A stretch of DNA of 64,000 bases from Buxus sempervirens (GCA_947561395.2 OX387182.1:8232595-8296594); one strand, 5' to 3'. Positions 9,681 to 22,673 are shown, numbered from the stretch's first letter. Notes: generated by a model not told the origin, from the sequence alone. Made by a program: numbers and translations.

Positions 9681-11955
9681 TGTAGACACCCCAAATTGCA
9701 CAAACAATCATCAAAAATCATTATCTCCTGGAAAGCCAGCACAGAATTTGAAGAAAATAAACTTTTACCTGTATCCGGATTGAGTATCCGGATACAAGTA
9801 CCCTTTCCCGTATCCGGATAGTCATACCGGATACGTGTGAGCCTTAGCGTATCCGGTACCATGTACCGGATACCTTAAAGCCCTTTGTTATCCGGCCTGA
9901 TATACCGGATACCTTAAGTTTGCTCAAAATTAGGGTTTTCCGAGAGCTTTTCACTTTTACCATCATGTCCCTCATTAAAGGAGGGGAAATCGCGGAAATA
10001 ACCTTAGGGTTTAGGTTGGAGGGGTTCTAGACGTTAAGTTGTGTCTACCAATGACCTTAGCCCTTGCCTATAAATAGGAGCCTCCTCCTTGAGCAAATGG
10101 CACACAACTCTTGTTTTGAATTCTCGCAAAGAAGAACTCCAAGAGAAGAAGAAAACCGCTGTGGAATCGCCTCCAGCACTCAGGTAAGCCTCAACTTTTC
10201 TTTTTATTTTCTGTCTTTACATTCCTAGATCTAGATCTCTTCTTCTACCTTTCTGTAGTGTAAAGCCTTGATTGTATGTGTGGAAATCCTTCCCCGGCTC
10301 AAAGTATCTCAAGACTCCCCTAGCCGTAAAACGTGAAGACGGATCTAGGAGAAACGAGACTGGGGATTGACCCTAGTGCTAGAACCTATGTAGCATAAGG
10401 CCTTTTTGATTGATTGTAAACCGTTCCATATTCAAAGTACCCTTGATTATCTTAAAGAGAACAGAGGGAAACGATAATGGAACGGAACCCTAGGCTATGC
10501 TAGAACCTATTTTATTGAATCTATATGCATGTGTATGGATCTTGCTAGGTTTTATTCACTTTTGCACACATATCACTATTTTGGCGGGATAGGCTCATAT
10601 TTGGGGTTTATTGCATTTATTGTGATAAATCTCAAATAAATGGGCTCAATCAATTCTGGAATGCCTTTCGGATGATTTTGAAGTATTTGTGTTCATCTTA
10701 CACGAATTTCATTTTTTATCAATTTTCGGATTTGGTTTTTACTCAAAAATGGCTTAGCTTGACAGCACCTGTACCCTTACTTCGGACGTCCGTAACTTCA
10801 TCATCCGGATGAATTTTGGGGCGATTTTAGAACCATGGTAAAGGTGAGGCTGTCTAGTTTCTGTTCACCAAATTTCATGAATTTCTCTCTAGCCGATTTT
10901 TGACACCTTTCTGTCGAAGTTGAGTGGACAGTTCAGGTCCAAGTACAGAACTTGTCACTTCGACGGACCGCCATGTGTTCGTTTTAAGTCCGATTCGAGT
11001 GATTTTTATTTCTGGGTACTCCTTTATGAGTCTATTTTCAAATCCAGTTGGTTTCATAATTTTTGAATTCCATTTGAATTATTGGTAGCCGATTTACTCA
11101 GAACTGCTCATTTGCATTTTTCTGGGTAAATCTGTGATCTTCGGGGCCTGTTCGGGAGACCACCCAAGGCACGTCCGAAGGGATTTTTGTATGAGGCTAG
11201 TTTCTCTGGAAAGATGGCCATACAGACTTCAATCACACCAAATTTCACGGATTCCTATGTAGTGGAGTTTTCTAGACAATTTTCCAAAGTTGCCCACTTA
11301 CCACTTTTAAAAATCCCCAGCAGCAACTTCAAAGGAGCATAACTCCTAGATTTTTCATCGAAATGAAGTGAAATTTTGCATAAGACTCTTATTTACCCTA
11401 GTCTTTCAAATGGATTTGGTTTGGTTCATTTTAGAATTGGATTTGAATGATTTCAAGGCAAATGGCATACTTTTTACCGAATTTTCCGGATTTGATTTAA
11501 CTTGGTTTTAGGCAACTTGAGCTTTGATTTCCATCTTTTGAGATATTCCAGAAGTGATATCGACATAAGAGAGGATCTAAAATCCATTTAGATCTTCATG
11601 TGAAAATATCATACATTGTTCCTTTTTCAAGGCTTTTTCATGATTTTTAGCAAGCTTCTTATTTTCTTTTTAGCATGAACATACACTTGGCAACCACTTC
11701 GTGTGGATGAATGGGGGTGCCTAACACCTTCCCCCGTTCATAATCTAATCCCCTTACCCATCTCTGGATTTGATTTTCAAGTAGGGTTATTTTTATCCTA
11801 GAATTTGTCTTTTGGCTATTTTTGCATATTTTGAACTCTTTGGTGTCCATTCTCACCCCAAAATCATGAATGGTGGCGACTCTCCCAATTTTTGCGTTGA
11901 GCCCGTGTGTTGACGGAGGGACGATCACTCCGGTGATTTTTTCCCATGTCTCACA
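9681..11955 (+). repeat. 3' LTR of element 1
   Basis: It runs from TGTAGACACC to ATGTCTCACA, 2275 bp, and aligns throughout with the LTRs at 26156-28430 and 46311-48582. U3 carries four interrupted palindromes (9771-9912). A TATA box TATAAATA lies at 10069-10076, and a splice donor CAG/GTAAGC has its GT at 10184-10185. The end at 11955 is fixed by comparison with element 2, where the primer-binding site follows. Confidence 0.93.
9771..9912 (+). promoter_or_regulatory. Cluster of four GTATCCGG-N9-CCGGATAC palindromes in U3 (element 1 LTR)
   Basis: Units at 9771-9795, 9810-9834, 9849-9873 and 9888-9912 are each 25 bp with a 9-bp spacer; the last begins TTATCCGG. The spacer of the first unit, ATTGAGTAT, is the exact reverse complement of the spacer in the same unit of element 2 (ATACTCAAT). 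The TATA box follows about 160 bp downstream. Confidence 0.75.
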
Positions 11956-11961
11956 AAAATA

Positions 11962-12299
11962 TGCCCTTGCAATCGAGGTACATGCAAAGTCTTGACCTCG
12001 AAGCAGCCGGGTTCATTTGGGCGACGCTTTTACCTGTGTCCTGCATCAAAGGTCTGTCTTTATTACTTTTCTTGTTTTTCAGTAAGAATTGTATATATCA
12101 TGCTAAACCTTAACTCTCTAATTGATAGGCCGAAGACCGAGAAAATCGTGGGTGCGGTTATTTTTGCTGGGTCGATGAAAATGTCGAAGATGCCTCCACC
12201 TCTTCCGTTGAAGATGCCTCCACCTCTTCCACCAATCCTTCTTCCACTGACCGTGTTGAGTCAATAAGAAGAATTATTGAAGCGGAGGTTGAAGCCTAG
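11962..12299 (+). pseudogene. GRF-type zinc-finger gene fragment, 5' end cut by element 1
   Basis: Two exons join in phase 0: 11962-12051 and 12129-12299, with an intron GTCTGT...GATAG. The product shows a GRF zinc-finger pattern: CNRGTCK, then GRRFYLCP, then GCGYFCWVDE. An acidic Ser/Thr tail follows, with a small internal repeat (VEDASTSS twice), ending in TAG at 12297-12299. GRF fingers bind nucleic acid in other proteins. The start codon and first zinc ligands are missing because the retrotransposon LTR ends 6 bp upstream. Small single-GRF genes are common repeated genes in plants. Its former role is unknown. Confidence 0.7.
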
Positions 12300-14505
12300 G
12301 AAAGAGTTGCAAACTTAGGTAGACTTATTTTAGAAAAATTAGACGGACAATCATTAAATGGAAAGAGAAGAGAACGATGAGTAAGATGTAATTTAAACAC
12401 TTGTGTGTTTAATTTTGAGTAAGATGCTATTTAAACACTTGTGTGTTTAAGTTTTCTATCAGTCTGCAATTTCTCATGTTTTAATCTGCAATATTATTTC
12501 TCTGTGTGTAGTTATTATGTTTCTCATTATCCTTTTGGGATCTGATTCTGTAACTTTGTACTCTCAAATTTGAAAAAGAGGACAAATATGACAAGGATAT
12601 TGGCTGTCATTTTAGGGATTTTGTTTTTGTGCTGCTGGGTAGCCATGCCCGGATTTGGTGGCTGTCCACTATCTCTTTATTTGATGTATTCTGAGAACCA
12701 TAATTTCAACATACAGTTTTCTTTCAGTTTTATGCTTTCTGTTCAATTGATTTAGAACAAAAATTAAGAATGATTTTGTTTAATTGGAGTCTATTTGATA
12801 GGATTTCTAATAGAGAAGAACGCTGGTATATTTGCAGGTTTATAGGTCACCAAATTTAGTTGGCACAATTATCCTGTCTGAGGTCTCTGTCTATACATTG
12901 TAAGGTGTAGCATTTAACATGTGTACGCTCTTTACTGCAAATTGTAAAATAACAAGTGCAACTTGTTGGGACCAAGAAATTTTATACCCATAGATGAGAG
13001 TTCGCCATGATTTTGTATTCCATGATAATGATCAAAATATTTAAGTCATTTCCAAATATTGTGCATGGCGTCTTTCAAATTAGCAAGAATAACATGTTCG
13101 ACATTGTTCCATGTTTTGCTGTGATGGCTTAGTTATTTGTACAAAAATCTCAAGGCGGATGTTGCAGCCACTCAATTTCATGGTTAGTAATTCCAATATT
13201 GATTAATTTGGAGCCATTATAATACGGTTTTTCTTTTAGCTCAATTGCAACAAAACAAGAACCTTCCCAGTTTGGTTTTTGCAGTTCAAAAGATTTGATA
13301 ACTCAAATGCTGATTTTCGCTTGTTGAATGACAATTTGAAAGATTCAATTGAAGATTCAGGGAAAGCATCAAGACGAGTTCAATGATGTGAGATTTGCTT
13401 CTGTGTACCTCAGGTTTTCCGAAGGCTTTTTGGTCAAACAGATTGTGTCTCTTTTCTGGAGAAAGGAAAAGTCTCAATATTGTTCCCAGAAACCATAATG
13501 GCAACTTTCAACTTGAATACGCTCACTTCAGAGTATGAACTAGAATTGTGCTTCCATAGGTCCTTCACCATATAAAACCAACTCAGATTTCTAGCCACTT
13601 GCATGTGAAAAACGTCAAAGAAAATTATTTATGGGTGTAAGTATTTCCACGAGGTCCACAGATCTAGTTTAAGCCATGGTCAGTGGAGACATGTACTACT
13701 GCATATTAGCCTGTAGGGAGCTTCTTGTTTAGAATTCACATACATGTAAGAATCGCAGAGAATCAACTTCCATTCAAGTTACCTTACGAGAGGCAAGAGA
13801 ATCAACCCAAAAAATTTAGATTTTAATAAGAAGATGAAGAAAACATTGAAATAAAACTACATGTGCAACTTCTGTTTTGCTTCCCTAAGCATCAAGACGA
13901 GTTCAATGGCTCTTCAGATTCCACCAATAGATCACGCTAACAGAAAAGGAAAAGGAAACCGCTATCATTGGAATATTAAAACACCAGGTTAGCATCATAA
14001 AAACACGATCAAATGCCTACCACAATACAAAATTACTTTGACATCCAATTGTTAGTAGTCATTTAAGCAGAGTAAGAAGGAATCCCACATATAAAAAGAA
14101 GGGAAAACTTGAAACAAAAGCAAAAATCCTTTCTTCATGCACAAGGAAACACAAGGAGCCTATAACAACCCATTGATCAAAAGCTCCACACTAACAGGAA
14201 AGACGTGGCGATGCTAATCAAGAAAGCAAATAAATAGCAGCAGTGTTCCCAGAAGAAGCCACAAATGAAGTAAAAATCACAATGAAGTAAAAATAGCAGC
14301 AGTGTTCCCAGAATAAGCCACAACCAGATCTGTCCAATGAAGTAAAAATCTAACCAAGAACAAATCCTTGCAACAAGTATAAAATACTGAGACCCTGTTC
14401 TCCTGTTCTCCCCATCACCTATTGTCACAATAAGAAAACTAATAAGTAACAAGTATAAAATTTTACAAAGCAAATACTGAGACCCTGTTAATTAGTTTCA
14501 ACCAA
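12300..14505. other. Intergenic AT-rich DNA with small repeats
   Basis: No supported gene. Near 12378-12455 about 37 bp containing AAACACTTGTGTGTTT is repeated in tandem; each copy is itself palindromic. At 14224-14305 a segment with GCAGCAGTGTTCCCAGAA and AATGAAGTAAAAATC is duplicated. The part nearest 14500 may be the 3' flank of the MULE, but no terminal inverted repeat was seen on this side. Confidence 0.5.
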
Positions 14506-17198
14506 TTACCTGTTGCTTGACGTGTTGCCACGTTGATGTTCTTCTTGTTCATCGTGTGAACTATTCCCCTGCATTAAATAAATGAAATTATGAAATTTAT
14601 AATCAAACTTATTACGAATTCAAAAGAAAGAAATACAAAACATTAATTGGTTAGTTGGTCATACCTCTCGTCTAGACCCAGATGCCTTACTGCTACCCAG
14701 CGTTGGGCCACGCTGGCATGTCCTTTTTTTGTGACCAAATTGTTTACAGACACAACACCGTAGTGTACTTGATCTACGTACTTCACCCGTGGTGCGTGAT
14801 TCATCTGCCTCCCTCCTTCTATTTTTCTTCGGTCTTCCAGTCAAACGACGAAGAGAAGGAGCCATTAATGGCTCCACCTCAACTGTTGGCCACATCTTCT
14901 GATCCGGAATTGGATCAATCATTTCAGCATATGCCCTCAAGTATGTGTCAACCCTATAACATTGGTCACAATAGTTCTCTAAATTCTCCTTTCTCCATCT
15001 TATGCATTGTACTGCATGCTTACATGGTATCCCTGACAAATCCCACACCTTGCAAGTACATGTCCGTGGACCGAGCTTTACAATAAATCTGTTTGTTTCA
15101 TCTCCTTTACTTCATATTCATCTTGACCGGCAAACAATATACGACAGTTCCTTGAAGCCCTGATTCTTGCATCCAATATGCCACAAACTTTGGGGGTTAC
15201 CAATGTAGTCCATGTCAATGCAGTTTGGTATCGTTTTTGAATTTTTACCATCCACCTCGACCTTATACCATCCACTAAAGATATGATAGACTTCTCTCTA
15301 TGTTCACCAACCCACTGATTGAAAGACTCTGTCAAGTTATTTGTAATGTGGTCATTCTTCACACGCACATCAAAAGCTTGTCTCGACCAAGTAGATGGAG
15401 GGATTTCCTTCAGCCAATCATATGCCTCAGGTGATGCATTCTTGATATGCTCCATTGCATCCTCGAAGTCAAATACATGATAGGCTCTAGCTGCTGTCCA
15501 GAATAAATTCTTCAATAAAACACCCTTGTGAACTGTCTTGAAGTTGCTATAAACATGTCTTGCACAATAACGCTGGGTAGCATATGGGAAGATGTCTCCA
15601 ATTGCCTTTATAATGCCCTATAAAGTGTAAAATAAAATAAAGTTACGAATTATAGTCTAATCTATTACTTAAAAGTGAAACAAAGTTAATAAATACCTTC
15701 TGTCTAATCTAGCAAATTAATTACTTAAAAGTTAAAAATTAATAAATACCTTCTGTCTGTCTGACAAGAAAGTCCATGGTTGATCCACACTCCCAAGAAT
15801 CATGCATAAGTGCTGTGAGAAAAAGGACCAATTATACTGTGTTTCTGCTTCGACCACTGCAATAGCCAAAGGAAACAAACTACCATTACCATCTAATGCT
15901 ACTGCAGCGAACAATACTCCTCCAAATGGACCCTTCAAGTGACAACCATCAAGTCCAATAAATGGTCAACATCCTTGAATAAATCCAATCTTCATTGCAT
16001 TAAAGCTAATGAAGTATCTCTTGAACCTAGGATTTGAAGAGGGACCCAACCTCTCCACCTCAATCTTTACCAAACTCCTTGGGTTGGTAGCTCTAACAAC
16101 TTCAGAATATCTCCATAGCATCCCATACGCCTGTCCATGCATTCCCTCTACGTCTTCAATTGCCTTCCTCCTAGCCCTCCTTAACTGCATATCACTGGCC
16201 TCAATATTGTACTGAGAATGGACGATCTCTCTAATAGATGAAATAGGCAACTTTGGATTTGCACGGAGTTGTGGAATAATCTTATCCGATATCCATCTAG
16301 AGTTTGCTTCAATATTCTTGTGTACACAAATACAATTATGTTCTGCCTGAATTGTCTTGATCATGAAAGTCATCCCATCAGGGCTCAGTGATGCATGTAG
16401 TCTCTACCTACAACCGTCATGAGCACACCCAACTGTGACCCGAGTTCGCTCATTCTTCATTCTCTTTATGTTGAATCCTTCTCTAATCGCAAACTCAGTT
16501 AGGGCTTTTCTGAAATCATTGATGCTAGGAAATAGCATACCTTTCTCAATTTTAGGCTCCTCCATACCATGGTCCATATCAAATTCAAAACTCGCATCCC
16601 CAACATGTTCTTCATCTGAGTCAGCTAAACTTTGGTGGTCAAGATCGGATTCATAATCAGAGAGTTGGTTTCCATTATCTTCGTCATATTCAAAACCTAC
16701 TTCATCATGTTCTCGTGGTACACGTGTGTCATTCAACACTTCTTCACCTTCTTCTTCTCCCTCATTACTTAAATCATCTTCATCTTCATCTTCACTTATT
16801 ATAACCTCCTCCTCCACCCAATCTTCATCATCTATTGATTCTTGCTCCTCGCTTCTTCTTCCACCTGAAGTAGCCGCCTCACTTCTTCTTCCACCTGAAG
16901 TAGCTGCTTCCTCTTGCGTACATTGGGATATTAGAATTGCAGGCTCTTCCTCCACAACCAAGTTGATCTCATTTACATTGCTATAGAGCTCAAACACCTT
17001 CATTAATATTTTATCACCATCAATAACGTGTAAATCTTGTGAACCAAGAGCACGATTCTTGATGGTGAAAGCATTACCAACATCAACCTTAGCTACATTC
17101 ATGGCATCATCCACCAAATCAAGATAACTATATCTGTCCTCGTCCACGTTATCAATGTAATCAACGCCTCTTGAGTGATGAATTTTAAGTGTATGCAT
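14506..17198 (-). pseudogene. MuDR-like (MULE) transposase, inactivated
   Basis: In transcription order: an N-terminal PB1-like part from ATG 17198 and an acidic linker with a tandem 10-residue repeat (AATSGGRRSE). Then a MuDR-type DNA-binding zinc segment (GFNIKRMKNERTRVTVGC) and a DDE core with LDGCHLKG, LSDRQK and NNLTESFN. It ends with a SWIM finger (CTC...CKH), a CCHC knuckle (CCVCKQFGHKKRTC) and a short last exon ending at 14506. The catalytic D, D and E are all still visible. An intron runs from 15749 to 15618, with its donor region duplicated in tandem. Inactivating changes: in-frame TAG at 16404-16406, TGA just after FIQGC near 15963, and a frameshift near 15090 before the SWIM finger. 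Confidence 0.85.
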
Positions 17199-18565
17199 CT
17201 TGTTCAGAAGAAACTACGCCTAACAAATTGAACAAGATGAAATTAGCTACAGCGAGAACTGTGAATCACAACAATAGAAAAATTAATAGATACAACTCTG
17301 AAGAAACGAGATGAATCACACCAAATCACATGACAAACAACAACAAAAGTCTAGACAAATAAGGACTAATAGCAATAAACTTTGAAAATTGAGGCACTAT
17401 ACTTATAAGGCTTGCCATGTTTTCTGTGATTAACAAGATTTTTGCTACACCTCATCTTGTCCACCTTAGTGAAATTCATCTATCATTCAAGTGTTCAATA
17501 ATCTACTGAGGGCCAATAGTCAAATAAAATAACCAATCAATTGTTTTTAACAAGAAAAGGTGATGGATGGTATAGATTATAGATTATATGACATAGTATA
17601 CAGTATTCATCAGTTTAAAATTACCATAACCCATTCCTTAGTGTCGTGTTGATATATATTTTCTAACCTACAGGTTGCGTCAGAAAAATTCTTCCTTCAT
17701 TGGGAGCAAAGGTGATAATTTGCCATTTTATCATAAAATGGTAATCAGATGTGATTCACAGACAACTTGAAGCCTAACCATAAAGCAATCTCAGCAAAAC
17801 TAGTTAAAATTGAGACAAAGATATTGATAAAATAGATTTCATGTGACACATTCTGTTTCCAAATGACAAAATATCTTGTCATCCAGAACATTGATATTGC
17901 AGCTCTGATAATTTGCCGCACCCACAAGAATTAGAACTTCAAATTTTAAAGAGAGATACTCACCACTTTATTTTGGCTAGAAGCTCCACATTATTTTGTT
18001 AGTAGCTTTTACATTTTACAAATGGAGGAGTTTGTGTGTTAAGGCCATCATTAACAAATATGGTATTCAAGAAAACGGCCAGGACATTAACCATCAAGCA
18101 ATGATGTATGGTGCTAGCCCTTGGTATTTCATCCTCTCTTTCGCTCCTTATTCTCTCTTTCTGCTATAGTGAGGGGTTTTGGGATCCATTTTAGATTCTG
18201 ATCTCATGATCAGATGCAAGCAAATGTGACATTTTTTTTTTCACCCTTTGACATCAATCTTATGCCAAACTCAATGCTTCGAAGATAAATCATCAATGAT
18301 TTATCTGAATAAGAAATTCAGATAAACATATCTTCTCCACATTATTAGAAACGAAAATAAAATGAAATACAAACACAATAATTCTGTAACTTACTTTATA
18401 GAAAAGATCAAGAAATACCTAATCAATAATGCCTAGGAACGAATTTTTTAACTGCCAGTTGAGATGAAGAATATAGAAGCTTTAATCTTCGAAGTTGCGC
18501 AGAGCTAGGGAGACTGTGGAGAAGAGAACGGAGAGAGAAGGAATAAAGCGGATTAGGGCATGTGT

Positions 18566-18569
<4 letters not shown>
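17199..18569. other. Non-coding region upstream of the MULE transposase
   Basis: AT-rich, with no supported gene. It lies between the transposase start and the probable terminal repeat near 19015, so it may hold the transposase promoter and 5' UTR. No convincing TATA box could be selected. Confidence 0.4.
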
Positions 18570-18618
<49 letters not shown>

Positions 18619-18645
18619 GAGTGAACTAGAGAGAGAGAGAGAGAG
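18570..18645. repeat. (GA)n microsatellite
   Basis: An uninterrupted GA run fills about 18570-18613 and a second one about 18628-18645. The Arg-Glu-rich reading frame across it is an artefact of the repeat. Just downstream, 18670-18800 holds two short tandem duplications (GCGATTAGGGCATTTCGATT and GAAGGGTTTTGTTCTTGG). Confidence 0.9.
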
Positions 18646-18839
18646 GCTTCATGAAGGGGATGCGAAGGAGAAGAAGAATGAAGCGATTAGGGCATTTCGA
18701 TTTCTCTCTTGGCGATTAGGGCATTTCGATTTTGTTCTTGGAGAAAGGAGAATGAAGAGAAGGGTTTTGTTCTTGGAGAAAGGAGAAGGGTTTTGTTCTT
18801 GGATAAAGGAGAACGAACGAAGAGAAGAGCGTTTTAAAC

Positions 18840-19015
18840 AGGGGCATTTCTGCCATTTGAGAAAAATACCCAACGGCGTCTATGGGCAAAGTAACGACAG
18901 GGGGTGTAGGCGACGCTTTTTCAAACTACGGGGGTAGTAAGTGATCGCTTTTGAACCACAGGAGGTGTCCGTGACACTTTCCCAAACCTCAGGGGGTGTT
19001 AGTGTAAATTTCCCT
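18840..19015 (-). repeat. Probable MULE terminal repeat
   Basis: Read on the minus strand from about 19015: GGGAAATTTACACTAACACC, then runs of ACACCTCC, ACTACCCCC and ACACCCCC separated by GTGACACTTTCCC-type segments. I associate this punctuated pattern with long terminal repeats of plant MULEs. It lies on the 5' side of the transposase, as expected. No matching repeat was found on the other side (12.3-14.5 kb), so the assignment stays tentative. Confidence 0.4.
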
Positions 19016-19019
19016 ATCT

Positions 19020-19440
19020 TTTTTATAAATTGATGAAGTGGGTCTGGTATGAGCCCTGTTGGAGGGCCTAGAGGAATCCAAGTTGGGCTTAAGTCAAGCC
19101 CAAGGCCCAATTCAGGTTATTGGGTAGCTCTTATTGGATTTGGCTATTTGGTTTAAAGATTCAATTATACTTACACAATTTAGTGAGTTTGAGTTTTTTA
19201 GGGCCTATCGGGCTTGGATTGGGCCCAAGAACAATTAACCAAGTGGCCTTTAGCCCAATTATTGAAATGGGCCTTGGTTGGGCCAGACGGGATGGGGGAC
19301 CCATTGGAGGGCCCACGAAGCCTTGGTGGGCCCACGGTCTCAGAATGGGCTTGGAAAAGTCCAAAAAGCCCAATGGGTCAAGTCTTACAAAAATGGGTCG
19401 GATTGGGTCCAACCGGGTCCAAAGAAAAATGACTTTTAAG
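19020..19440. repeat. GGGCC/TTGGGC-rich degenerate repeat
   Basis: A dense run of TTGGGCC, GGGCCCA and GGCCTTGG words in both orientations, unlike its AT-rich surroundings. Several frames are open through it by composition only. It may be the internal or terminal part of a decayed transposon. No family can be named. Confidence 0.35.
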
Positions 19441-20335
19441 TTACTTCTTAATTTGCCTGTATTTATTATGCGGGCGGGCTTAGCCCGTAAACATATTACG
19501 GTTCAAGCCTGCCCGTATAGTAAATAAGGGCATGCCTAGACCGTACAGAAAATACGGTTTCGGCCCGATTTTCCAAGAAATGCCACTGTGGCCTCAAGAT
19601 CGGGTTCGTCTTCTCTTTTTTGACGTCGCCAACTTCGATTAATGATTTCAGCCCCTCCAAATGGTGTGAAACTCTTATCCTGCTCGTTTTTTGGTGTTCC
19701 ACCAAAAGAAAAGGTTTCTCCTTTTTGCTGCTCATTTAAGCCATTAGCAATGAAGGGAAAGAGGGGAAGGTTATGGGGTACAATAAGAGCTAAAGAGGAC
19801 AGGACCCTCTTTACAAATATGAACAGATTAACATAAGAAAAGTTAGTTCAAAACAGTTTATTGGAACTCTCTCTTCCTCCGTTGTTTCGCGTGGGGGAAC
19901 GCCCCTCCCGGGGAGTCCCGTTTATATGCACCAAGTAAACAGATTAGATAAAAAGAATAAAACAAAGAACAGCTTTAAAATGTCAAAATGATCACTTATT
20001 CAGAGAATTTTGATAGCAATGTAATACAAAGCTAATTAAAAGCTTACCGTGCTATTATTACCTTGTTCTGAGGTGTGGAAGTTCTCCAAGTGATTTTGGC
20101 AGCACTTCCGCGCTTCCGCACTTCCTTGGATTTCCCAAAATTGGCTTGAAAAGAGCCTCCTTGCCTTCAAGATTAAAAGGGATGGAAGGTGACAAGAATG
20201 GGTGGAGCCTAAAGGTATTTTGGGAATAAAATTTGGGTTGAAAAGGCAAGAGGGTTTTGGGCAGAGTTTGGACGTGGCTAAACTCAAGGAAGGAGAGGGG
20301 CTAGGCCAAAGGGGGTTAGCTTACACAAATGGGGC

Positions 20336-20361
20336 GGGGGGGGGGGGGGGGGGGGGGGGGG
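20336..20361. repeat. G26 homopolymer
   Basis: Twenty-six consecutive G on the plus strand, right beside the TATA box of the minus-strand LTR. On the transcribed strand it reads as poly(C) at the expected start of transcription. The length in the original DNA may differ, since such runs are error-prone in sequencing. Confidence 0.9.
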
Positions 20362-20527
20362 CTGGCCCCCTATTTATAGGCAAAAAAATCGTGCCCATAT
20401 TTGAAGTGAGGGCATGCCTTGTCCGTAATTCAAATGCGGGTGAAATAAACACGTTTTAAAATCTCGCGAATCCGCCAGCTGTCACCGTACGGGACGCGTG
20501 TCCTGCCGTACAGGACGCGTGTCCTGC

Positions 20528-20588
20528 TTGCCCGTATTTGAAATGCAGGCATGTCTTGCCTGTACTCCCGCATTTCAAATACGGGCAA
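20528..20588. repeat. Inverted repeat with about 20-bp arms in the LTR U3
   Basis: Arms 20530-20549 and 20567-20586 are complementary except for one position, built from CCCGTATTTGAAATGC and its reverse complement. It lies upstream of the minus-strand TATA box. The position recalls the palindrome clusters of the Ogre-type LTRs, but the sequence is unrelated. Confidence 0.7.
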
Positions 20589-21168
20589 ACACGTTTTTTA
20601 AATGCTGGATTTGAAACACTTTATTAAATTTGGTTTTTAATAAAGATTTTATCCGATTTTTTGATTATTATATTATAAAAACGAGATTTTTTATTAAAAT
20701 ATAATTAAAAAATAAATATATTTCTATTAAATGATTATTTTATTTATTTTATTCATTTATTCTGTTTTTTGCTGCTGTTTTGCCACATGGGCAGTTTTCT
20801 TTGAAACTTCAACTGCCCATAACTTTTCCGTCCGAATTCCGATTTCAGCAAATTTGGTGTCGTTGGAATCGGCTCAGAACCCACTATCCATTGGGATTAA
20901 TTTTGGCAGTTGAATTGGGACCGAGCAAAAAGTCAACTTTCGCTCCCCCAAAAGTTTGACCGACTCATAACTTCCTCCTCTGGACTTCGATTCCAGCAAA
21001 CTCAGTTGCGTTGGAACCGTGGCTAAGTGTTCTTTTTAATGAGATGAAGTTTGATGGCCAATTCTCTTTGGATCAAAAAGTCAATTTTCAGGCCCCTCAA
21101 GGTTTGACTTTTTAATTAAAAATTTTATTTTCTGTATTTTTGGGGGTGCAAAAATCAAGTGTCTACAA

Positions 21169-22673
<1,505 letters not shown>

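Larger units (their letters stand above)
1..11955 (+). mobile_element. Ogre/Tat-type Ty3/gypsy retrotransposon, element 1 (5' part outside window)
   Basis: Seen: partial gag-protease, intact pol with two RNase H domains, an antisense plant-mobile-domain exon, polypurine tract and a 2275-bp 3' LTR ending at 11955. The first base corresponds to about 32114 in element 2, so the 5' LTR, leader and first part of gag lie outside. Dual RNase H and a long region between pol and the 3' LTR are known traits of the Tat/Ogre lineage. Compared with element 2, this copy lacks the first exon of antisense gene 1 and the whole of antisense gene 2. The 3' flank begins AAAAT, the expected 5-bp target duplication, but its partner cannot be seen here. 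Confidence 0.93.
19840..21167 (-). repeat. LTR of another retrotransposon family, minus strand (left end uncertain)
   Basis: On the minus strand the sequence starts TGTAGACACTTGATTTTTGC at 21167, directly beside receptor-kinase sequence, like an LTR start at an insertion site. A TATA box (CCTATAAATAGG) lies near 20373-20384, followed by a C26 run on that strand. U3 holds an inverted repeat built on CCCGTATTTGAAATGC (20528-20588) and a 21-bp tandem repeat containing GGACGCGTGTCC (about 20485-20527). The same CCCGTA/TACGG words recur near 19475-19565. I could not fix the left end or a primer-binding site. Confidence 0.45.

Noticed and set aside
14177-14473. 98-residue minus-strand hydrophobic frame
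   Set aside because: It spans a tandem duplication in AT-rich DNA next to the MULE and resembles nothing I know.
18560-18937. 125-residue plus-strand frame rich in Arg-Glu
   Set aside because: Produced by the GA microsatellite; the rest has no family resemblance.
19120-19527. Overlapping frames in both orientations in the GGGCC-rich region
   Set aside because: Low-complexity GGGCC words remove stop codons; no family resemblance.
20202-20459. 85-residue frame with a Gly run
   Set aside because: The Gly run is the G26 homopolymer inside an LTR; no protein evidence.
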